A stretch of DNA of 64,000 nt. Source: Leucobacter sp. OLIS6. Lineage in GTDB: Bacteria; Actinomycetota; Actinomycetes; Actinomycetales; Microbacteriaceae. A program made the translations under genes and the position numbers. Below, piece by piece: positions 58,060-64,000 of the stretch; the first letter of the stretch is position 1; each line of letters begins with the position of its first letter. The DNA is taken from the NCBI RefSeq assembly GCF_002752355.1, contig NZ_MRAV01000001.1, forward strand, positions 62,001 through 126,000, written 5' to 3'. Under the pieces are notes generated by a model. That model was not told where the DNA came from. It did no database searches and saw nothing but the letters and a program-made list of their open reading frames with translations.

Positions 58060-60180
58060 TTACGCGGCGGTGCGGCGCGCTCGGCCGGTGCCGAACGCGA
58101 TCCCCACGCCGGCGAGGGCCAGCAGTGCCGCGCCGAGGATCACGATGCCCGCGGGATCCGAGGCGCCGGTGACGGCAAGGCCATCGCCCTTCGCCCCCGC
58201 GGTGCCCTGCGCATCGGTGCCCGCGCCTGCGGCGGTCGCGCCGTTCGCGCCATTCGCGCCGGAGCCGACGCTGCCGCCCGCTGCCGTCCCGTTGCCCGCG
58301 GCGGTGCCGTTCGCGCCCGACCCGGTGCTTCCGTTCGCGCCGGTCCCGGGTGCCGCGGTGATCGCGAGGGGGATCGCGACCTCGGAGCCGTCGGCACGCT
58401 TCGCGACCAGGGTGTGGGCTCCGGCCGGGGCGCTCGCGGGGATCGTGACCCGCTGCGAGAGCGTGCCCGAGGCGTCGGCGGTCGCGGTGCCGAGCGAGAC
58501 CGGGGTCGAGTGCAGTTCGAGGGCGAGCTGCTCGCCGGGCGCGAAACCGGTGCCCGTGACCGTCACCGCGCTGCCGGCGGCGACCGAGGGGGCTGACACG
58601 GCGATCGCGGCCGGATCCGGCGTCGGGGCGTCGGGTTGCGAGACTCGCACCTGGTCGATGGCCCAGAACGCGCTGTTGATGCCGCTGTAGGAGAAGTTGA
58701 GCCGGATGCTCTTCGGCAGCCGGCCCTTCGCGTCGCGGGGCAGCTCGTACGAGAAGTGCTCGACCTGGTTCACCGGGTTCGCGCGGGTGCCGTTCGCGGG
58801 GTAGTCGACGAGCTTCTGCGGCTGCAGACCGGAGGCCTCGTCGAAACTGACGCGGACGCCGGCGCCCTGCGGGTCGTCGACGGCGTAGTCCGAGACGAAG
58901 GAGATGTCGACGGTGGCCGCACCGTTCAGCGGGTACTCGGGTGTGACGAGGGTGGAATCGAAGTTCCGGCTGCTCTTCGGACTCACGTCGTCCCACTCGT
59001 CGGAATCGGCGACGGCGAACACGTTGCGCGAGCGCACGTTGTTCTCGCGGTGCTGGCCGAGCTCGGCGTTCGAGAAGAAGTCGTCGGTCATGAAGGTCCA
59101 GCCGCGGAACTCGGTCGAACCGCCGGTCGGCATCTTCGAGTTGTCGACGGTCCAGCCTTCGGGCGCCTCGTTCGTCCAGCCGGTGATCCCGACGAGGCCC
59201 TTCTCGTCGACGGCGCCGCGCAGCTTCGGGCGCAGCGCGTCGAAGTCATCGGGCACGATGTCGTTCACGGCCTCGCCGTCGAGCTCCCAATCGGTCTTGC
59301 GCGCGATCCCGTCGTGTGCGAGCACGGTGGGAGCGATGTCGGCGATCCTGACGTCGTCGCGGGTGCTGCCCGCCGCGAACTCGGCGCCCTTCGCGATCAC
59401 GAAGGTCTTGCGCTCGAGACGTGACGCCCCGCCGTGCCCGCCCGTGGGGGTGTGGCCGTGGTCGGCGGTGACGACGATGAGCCAGTCCTCGTTCGCGTAG
59501 TCGGGGCGCTGCTCGACGGCGCCCACGATCTTCGCGATCTGCTGATCCGCGGTCTTCAGCGCGGCGCGGTAGGCGGCCGAGGAGGATCCCGTGCTGTGCC
59601 CGGCGCCGTCGACCTCGTCGAGGTGCACGAACACGTCGTCGGGGTTGCCGGTGGACAGGCGCTCGACGGCCTTCGCGGTGGTGTCGGCATCGTTCTTGCC
59701 CTGCACCCGCTCGTCGACCGCGGAGCCGAAGACGGTGGTCGAGATCGGGCCCCAGGTGCCGACGACGAACGTGCTGCGCTGCGGCGCGGCCTGCTCGATG
59801 CGAGTCAGGTAGTCGGGGAACTGCGCGTAGTTCGGGTTGGTGAAGTTGTTGTCGGTGACCCGGTGCTTGTCGGGCCAGACGCCCGTGGCGATGGTCGACC
59901 AGCCGGCTCCCGAGACGGTAGGTGCCATGGGCGACGCGGGCAGGTTGCTGGTGGCGGTGAGACCGCCCTGCTGCAGCGCGTGGATCGACGGGGTCTCGGC
60001 CTGTTCGAGCACGTCGAACGAGGCGCCGTCGACGCCGATCACCAGGGTCTTCGGGGTGCGCGGCGCATCGGTCGGCACGGGGGCGCCGGTGGGCGTCGCG
60101 TTGGCGGCCGATCCGGCGCACACGCCGCTGATGCCGAGCAGGACTGCGGCGGCAGATGCCGCGACCGCGTGTTTCCTCAC
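58060..60180 (-). CDS. Wall-anchored alkaline-phosphatase-superfamily enzyme (LAVTG)
   Basis: A 706-residue exported enzyme of the nucleotide pyrophosphatase/phosphodiesterase type. After a signal peptide (1-30) the catalytic domain (45-300) has the metal and nucleophile region VIGVDGASFD with GWSTIATGV, and the late motif TADHGHTPTGGHGG. Residues 320-510 look like a carbohydrate- or lectin-type beta domain, 515-600 an Ig-like bacterial domain, 600-665 a Gly/Ala/Asn/Thr spacer like that of the M1 peptidase, and LAVTG at 668-672 followed by a helix and RARR is a class E-type sortase signal. GGAGAG precedes the GTG. It probably releases phosphate or cleaves phosphodiesters at the cell surface. 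Confidence 0.87.
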   Translation of the reverse strand: MRKHAVAASAAAVLLGISGVCAGSAANATPTGAPVPTDAPRTPKTLVIGVDGASFDVLEQAETPSIHALQQGGLTATSNLPASPMAPTVSGAGWSTIATGVWPDKHRVTDNNFTNPNYAQFPDYLTRIEQAAPQRSTFVVGTWGPISTTVFGSAVDERVQGKNDADTTAKAVERLSTGNPDDVFVHLDEVDGAGHSTGSSSAAYRAALKTADQQIAKIVGAVEQRPDYANEDWLIVVTADHGHTPTGGHGGASRLERKTFVIAKGAEFAAGSTRDDVRIADIAPTVLAHDGIARKTDWELDGEAVNDIVPDDFDALRPKLRGAVDEKGLVGITGWTNEAPEGWTVDNSKMPTGGSTEFRGWTFMTDDFFSNAELGQHRENNVRSRNVFAVADSDEWDDVSPKSSRNFDSTLVTPEYPLNGAATVDISFVSDYAVDDPQGAGVRVSFDEASGLQPQKLVDYPANGTRANPVNQVEHFSYELPRDAKGRLPKSIRLNFSYSGINSAFWAIDQVRVSQPDAPTPDPAAIAVSAPSVAAGSAVTVTGTGFAPGEQLALELHSTPVSLGTATADASGTLSQRVTIPASAPAGAHTLVAKRADGSEVAIPLAITAAPGTGANGSTGSGANGTAAGNGTAAGGSVGSGANGANGATAAGAGTDAQGTAGAKGDGLAVTGASDPAGIVILGAALLALAGVGIAFGTGRARRTAA

Positions 60181-60516
60181 AGTGGTTCTCTCCAAATGGC
60201 TGAGGGGTTCGGGGACGGCCGCGCGAGGGAAGGACGGGCGACCGCACACCAGTCTGGGAAGGCGCCGGAGCGGACGCAGCGACACGCCAGACGGTCACGC
60301 GCGCTTCCGCGCGGAGACATCGTGGGTTCACTGCGGAGCTCGACCGATCCGCGGCCCGCTCGGCGTCAGCGCCGAGGAGCCGAAACAGGAAGATCCAGGT
60401 CCGATCGGTGAACCGGGGAAATCGACGAGCCGCACGGACGGTCCGCGCGAACTCCGGGGTTCGCGACTTCGCCGCCCGATGAACACTGCGGAAACGCGGC
60501 GGAGTACGCTTCGACC
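60181..60516. other. 336-base divergent intergenic region without a gene
   Basis: Holds the ribosome site of the phosphatase gene at one end and the TACGCT -10 of the membrane-protein gene at the other. The middle contains a minor 7-bp hairpin (60359-60376). No coding pattern, repeat unit or known RNA is seen. Confidence 0.5.
60505..60510 (+). promoter_or_regulatory. -10 element, probable leaderless start
   Basis: TACGCT ends six bases before the GTG at 60517. Confidence 0.5.
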
Positions 60517-61017
60517 GTGACCTTCGAACCGCTGTTCCACCGCCTCGACCGCCTCGCCGGAGGCCGGAAGGCCGGCGAGCGGATCCCCGAGCAAGCATCC
60601 GAGCATCCGCGCACGCGTCGCTCGTTCCGCTGGATCGGCTGGCTGCTCGCCGTCGAACTCCTGATCGGGCTGGGCGCGGTCGTCGTCGCGGTCGTGCTGG
60701 CCGGGAACGGCGAGCAGGTGCCGTTCGCGGTCTGGATGCGCACGATCGTGGTGCTCGGCATGACGGCGACGCTGTTCTACTTCGCGTGGCGCGCCTCGCT
60801 CGGCTGGCGCTGGGCGTACCAGCGGCTGCGGCTGTTCGCGCAGATCTTCCCCGTGATCACCCTCGTCATGGCTGCGATCCCCGGGCTCTATCCCGCGTGG
60901 ATGGTGACCGAGCAGATCGTCTTCAGCCTCATCATGATCGGGATCGCGGACTTCCTCACGAGCGACCACATGCGCGAAGCGTTCCGGGCTCCGTCGGAGG
61001 ACCCGGCCGGGGACTGA
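60517..61017 (+). CDS. Membrane protein of unknown function (166 aa)
   Basis: A 166-residue protein with a 38-residue basic cytosolic N-tail and four hydrophobic helices (about 39-63, 71-92, 102-124 and 128-147), ending in a short acidic tail. Conserved-looking features are WRWAYQRLRLFAQIFPVITLV and the aromatic FYFAWRASLGW. No family is recognised. It is a single gene with a leaderless-type start and ends close to the large hairpin of repeat block C. Confidence 0.7.
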   Translation: MTFEPLFHRLDRLAGGRKAGERIPEQASEHPRTRRSFRWIGWLLAVELLIGLGAVVVAVVLAGNGEQVPFAVWMRTIVVLGMTATLFYFAWRASLGWRWAYQRLRLFAQIFPVITLVMAAIPGLYPAWMVTEQIVFSLIMIGIADFLTSDHMREAFRAPSEDPAGD

Positions 61018-61048
61018 ACCGCCTCGTCATCCCGCCGCCCAGCCTCTC

Positions 61049-61118
61049 CGGGACACCGCTGCGCCGGTGAGACACCACGGAGTCTCGTGGTGTCTCACCG
61101 GCGCAGCGGTGTCCCGGC
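61049..61118. repeat. Intergenic repeat block C: perfect 32-bp inverted repeat
   Basis: Arms 61049-61080 and 61087-61118 are exact reverse complements with a 6-base loop. Each arm contains two GRRACACC units 19 bases apart (GGGACACC at 61051 and GAGACACC at 61070; inverted copies at 61090 and 61109). It lies between two convergent genes and would also act as a terminator on both strands. Confidence 0.85.
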
Positions 61119-61127
61119 GGACCGCGG

Positions 61128-62678
61128 TCAGGCGAGCCGGCCGGCTGCGCGGGCGCGGACGATGACAGTGTCCTCCATATAGGCGACGGGCAGTTCCTCG
61201 AGCGCGAGCACCTCGACGGTGCCGACGCTCGCGCCGGCCGCGACGGCCCGCTCGATCGCCTCGGCGCGCACCGCGGCGACGGCCTCGGCGCGGGACGTCT
61301 CGCGCAGCGAGAACACCCGCTCCGCCTGCCCGGCGACGTCGCCGAGGGCCGCACCGACGGCGTTCGCCGCGCCCGCATGGTCGGGGCGGATCACGTCCGA
61401 GACGCCCGCGAGGCCGTCGGGGGAGATCACGGATCCGCCGCCGACGAGCACGATGGGCACGGGGGCCGCGCTCGGCTTCATGCGGTCGATCGATTCTTCG
61501 AGCAGCGCGCGGATCGCGGCCTCGCTCGCCTCGCGCAGCCGCGGCTCGACCGAGACCGGACGTCCGCCGTCGATCTCGAGGCGCCCGCCCGCGACCGCGA
61601 TGTCGGTCGTGGTGAGCGTGCCGCCGCCGAACACGAGCGCCTCGCTCGTGATCCGGAAGCCGACGCTGTCGGGGCCGAGCACGACGGGGTTCTGCTCGGA
61701 GGCGCCGGTGCCGCGCACGACGGTTCCGCCGCCGAGCCCGACCGAGAGCACGTCGGGCATGCGGAAGTTGGTGCGGATCCCGCCGATCTCGGCCGCGTGC
61801 GCCGACTGGCGGGGGAAGCCGCCGACGAGCACTCCGATGTCGGTCGTGGTGCCGCCGATGTCGACGACGAGCGCGTCGCTCACCCCGCTCAGGTGCGCGG
61901 CGCCGCGGATCGAGTTGGTCGGGCCGCAGCCGATCGTCAGCACGGGGAACCGCAGCGCGAAGTCGAGTCGCATGAGCGTGCCGTCGTTCTGGCCGAAGTA
62001 GATGTCGGCTTCGATCCCGTGCGCATCGAGCGATTCGCGGAACCCGTCGGCCATGCGGCCGAGCGTGCGCACGAGCGCCGCGTTCAGGATCGTGGCGTTC
62101 TCGCGCTCCAGGAGCCCGATGGATCCGATCTCGGCCGAGCGCGAGACGGGCAGCCCGAGCTCCTCCTCGGCGATCTCGGCCGCGCGCAGCTCGTGCGCGT
62201 CGGCGACGGGTGAGAACACGCCGACCACGGCGACCGCGTCGACGGCTCCGCGCATCTCGGCGCAGGCGGCCCGTACAGCGGTCTCGTCGAGCGCGCTGAT
62301 CTCGCGTCCGTCGAACTCGTTCCCGCCGGCGATCACGAAAGCCGGGCCGGCGACGGCCTCGCGCAGCTCCCGCGGCCAGCCCTCGAACGGCGGCACGGCC
62401 GTCGTCGCGGGGCCGCCGAGGCGCAGGACGCCGACCCGGCCGAGCCCGCGACGCTCGACGATCGCGTTGGTGCAGTGGGTGGTGCCGAGCATCGCCGCGC
62501 GCACCTCTGATGCCGGGATCCCCGAGGCTTCGAGCACGCGGTCGATCGCTCGGGCGACGCCGTCGCCCGAGTCGGCCTCGGTCGGCGACTTGATCGAGGC
62601 GACGACCTCCAGCCGCTCGTCCAGCACGACGGCGTCGGTGTTGGTGCCGCCGACGTCGATCCCGATCCGGTAGCTCAT
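61128..62678 (-). CDS. Hydantoinase/oxoprolinase A-type protein
   Basis: A 516-residue ATP-dependent hydantoinase subunit A. The actin-like ATPase fold is shown by RIGIDVGGTNTDAVV at the start, LGTTHCTNAI, and VVDIGGTTTDIGVLVGG in the second half. Such proteins open lactam rings of hydantoins or oxoproline, usually with a B subunit. Here there is no HyuB; the partner is a DUF917 protein whose gene overlaps by ATGA, the arrangement often found with permeases of the cytosine/allantoin type. It is the last gene of the operon. Confidence 0.88.
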   Translation of the reverse strand: MSYRIGIDVGGTNTDAVVLDERLEVVASIKSPTEADSGDGVARAIDRVLEASGIPASEVRAAMLGTTHCTNAIVERRGLGRVGVLRLGGPATTAVPPFEGWPRELREAVAGPAFVIAGGNEFDGREISALDETAVRAACAEMRGAVDAVAVVGVFSPVADAHELRAAEIAEEELGLPVSRSAEIGSIGLLERENATILNAALVRTLGRMADGFRESLDAHGIEADIYFGQNDGTLMRLDFALRFPVLTIGCGPTNSIRGAAHLSGVSDALVVDIGGTTTDIGVLVGGFPRQSAHAAEIGGIRTNFRMPDVLSVGLGGGTVVRGTGASEQNPVVLGPDSVGFRITSEALVFGGGTLTTTDIAVAGGRLEIDGGRPVSVEPRLREASEAAIRALLEESIDRMKPSAAPVPIVLVGGGSVISPDGLAGVSDVIRPDHAGAANAVGAALGDVAGQAERVFSLRETSRAEAVAAVRAEAIERAVAAGASVGTVEVLALEELPVAYMEDTVIVRARAAGRLA

Positions 62679-63802
62679 GCGCGGGCCTCCTCGGCCCGCA
62701 GCGCGAGCTCCTCGATCGACTCGTACGCGACGTCGTAGCCGAAGTACTGCGGACCCGCGGTCGCGAGTCCGATCTCGGTGCGCCACTGCGGGTGGCACGG
62801 GAACGCCACGACGGTGACGCGGGCGCCGTATCGCAGCGTCTCGGTGGTGATGGGGTGCCCGGTCGACTGATCGAGCACGGCGATGAGGTCGGGGGTGACC
62901 GCGGCGAGCACGCCGTCGCGGCGGCCGAGCAGCATCTCGTTCTGGAAGTCGAGCTCGAAGCCGGCGCCCCGGTCCTCTCCGGTGCCGGCGAGGATCGCGC
63001 GTCCCCTGGTGAAGCCGCCCGAGACGGTGCGCTCGATCTCGGCGACCTTGCCGTCGAACAGGCGGGTGCCGCCGAGCTCGTCGAGCATGCGGCCGATGCG
63101 CTCCTCGTCGCGCAGATCCGAACCGAGCAGCAGTTCGCCGATGCGGCGCGCGGTGCTCAGCGTGCCGGGGATCGCGACGTCGCGCACCACGGAGCCCGGG
63201 TACGCGTAGTCGATCATGGTGGCGGAACCGCCCATCTCGAACGACAGCACGCGTGCGAGCCGTTCGGACCACGCGCCGTTCACCGGTCGCGAGAGCACGG
63301 CGTTGCCCTGCGCGTCGACGAGCACCGTGGATCCCGGTCCGTAGCCGGCGAGGTGGTAGGTCACCATCTGCGCCTCGGGGAACGCGCGGCCCATGGCGTC
63401 GCCGTCGACGATCGGCAGACCGCGCTCGGCGGCCGCCGCGATCGGGATCAGCGAGTTGCCGCCGCCGATCTCGATCGGCATGATCGCCGCGACGCGCTGC
63501 CCCGTGCCCCGCTCGAGCAGGTCGATGGCGGTGACGAGCTCCTCGGCCGCGGCGATCTTCTCGATCGAGACGGAGGGGGCGCCGATCATGCCGACGGGGG
63601 CGACGATCCCGTCGTCGTCCAGGTCGGTGACGGCGACGACCGGCACGGGGCCGTGCTCGCGGATCGCGCGCTTCGCGTGCAGCGCGCCGACGTGCGGATC
63701 CCCGCCGCCTCCCGTGCCGAGCACGGCGGCACCGATCGCGATCGCGTCGATGTCCTCCTCGGTGATGCGGGTCAGGGCGGTTCCGGTGCGGGCCGCGGTC
63801 AT
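62675..63802 (-). CDS. DUF917-domain protein
   Basis: A 375-residue DUF917 protein. The family signature ITEEDIDAIAIGAAVLGTGGGGDPHVGAL is at the N-terminus, followed by GGGNSLIP and GRAFPEAQMVTYHLAGYGP. The family is a common partner of hydantoinase/oxoprolinase genes and may supply or replace the second subunit, but its activity is not established. It overlaps both neighbours by ATGA. Confidence 0.88.
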   Translation of the reverse strand: MTAARTGTALTRITEEDIDAIAIGAAVLGTGGGGDPHVGALHAKRAIREHGPVPVVAVTDLDDDGIVAPVGMIGAPSVSIEKIAAAEELVTAIDLLERGTGQRVAAIMPIEIGGGNSLIPIAAAAERGLPIVDGDAMGRAFPEAQMVTYHLAGYGPGSTVLVDAQGNAVLSRPVNGAWSERLARVLSFEMGGSATMIDYAYPGSVVRDVAIPGTLSTARRIGELLLGSDLRDEERIGRMLDELGGTRLFDGKVAEIERTVSGGFTRGRAILAGTGEDRGAGFELDFQNEMLLGRRDGVLAAVTPDLIAVLDQSTGHPITTETLRYGARVTVVAFPCHPQWRTEIGLATAGPQYFGYDVAYESIEELALRAEEARA

Positions 63803-64000
63803 CGATCGATCCCCTTCGCGATCTCGGCGGCGGCGCGCAGATCCTGCGCGGTCGCCTCGGTGATTCCGGTGTGGTCCTCGGTGCGCTCCGCCGCGTCGCT
63901 CGCGGCGGCGGTGCGATCGCGGCGCACGAACCCGATGAGGGCGTGGGCGGCGAATGCCGCGAGGATCGCGTCGAGCGCCGGGATGGTGGTGAGGCTGAAG
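63799..64000 (-). CDS. C-terminal end of a permease, probably NCS1 cytosine-type (partial)
   Basis: The frame is open from the window edge to a TGA at 63799-63801, giving the last 66 residues. It starts with a hydrophobic helix (FSLTTIPALDAILAAFAAHALIGF), then RRDR and a polar cytosolic tail. The IPALDAILAAF pattern resembles the end of purine-cytosine permeases of the NCS1 family, which fits the hydantoinase/DUF917 cassette. Only the fragment is seen, so this is tentative. Confidence 0.55.
   Translation of the reverse strand, partial: FSLTTIPALDAILAAFAAHALIGFVRRDRTAAASDAAERTEDHTGITEATAQDLRAAAEIAKGIDR

Overview
The window looks like chromosomal DNA of a high-GC Gram-positive actinobacterium, most likely a member of the Microbacteriaceae. 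A Leucobacter-like genome is my best guess but is not proven. The signs are strong G/C bias at third codon positions, many GTG starts, ATGA/GTGA stop-start overlaps, and actinobacterial gene sets: mscL-fmdB-5FCL/galU-rimJ-sepX, marP, dnaX-recR-lysC-asd, DUF4177-ridA, and a Tad-like locus next to topA. I see no insertion sequence, prophage, CRISPR array or rRNA, and base composition is even throughout. The region reads as conserved core chromosome with a few accessory transport and catabolic cassettes.

Layout. 1-8.5 kb: 3' part of glutamate dehydrogenase, a secreted NlpC/P60 hydrolase, tRNA-Arg(CCT), an EamA exporter, a CYTH protein, a FAD amine oxidase with a cupin partner, and a uracil permease. 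8.6-12.8 kb: a very large helicase-like protein with degenerate ATPase motifs. 12.8-17.2 kb: mscL, fmdB and 5-formyl-THF cyclo-ligase, divergent from galU, a rimJ-like acetyltransferase and a SepX/GlpR-like membrane protein, then tRNA-Ala(CGC). 17.2-24.6 kb: MarP protease, dnaX-recR, lysC-asd. 24.6-31.1 kb: a bifunctional PASTA penicillin-binding protein with a metallophosphoesterase, DUF4177-RidA, and acetyl-CoA synthetase. 31.2-39.1 kb: a compact Tad-like pilus locus ending in a TadE-like/M23 peptidase fusion, then topA and tmk. 39.2-48.1 kb: a universal-stress protein with an amino-acid permease, then a six-gene iron-siderophore uptake operon behind a DtxR-type operator. 48.3-64 kb: purL, a dGTPase-like HD protein, two wall-anchored exoenzymes (an M1 peptidase ending LPTTG and a phosphatase ending LAVTG), a lipid kinase, a class II aldolase, and the start of a hydantoinase/DUF917/permease cassette that runs off the edge.

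How the genes work together. lysC and asd form the start of the aspartate pathway; lysC carries an internal start for a separate beta subunit. The iron operon has two tandem binding proteins, two permeases, an ATPase and a cytosolic siderophore-interacting reductase, all with overlapping or tightly spaced ends. Cell-envelope functions recur: NlpC/P60, the PASTA PBP, MarP, SepX, the Tad locus and the wall-anchored enzymes.

The observations I would follow first are: (i) a family of 19-nt-period intergenic repeats built on GRRACACC, found at three places; (ii) a TadE-like/LytM fusion in the Tad locus; (iii) a helicase-like protein that has lost its Walker A lysine and Walker B glutamate; (iv) a recurring TANNNT-N6/7-start layout at eleven genes that implies leaderless mRNAs; (v) a ferredoxin-like cysteine cluster inserted in the siderophore-interacting protein.
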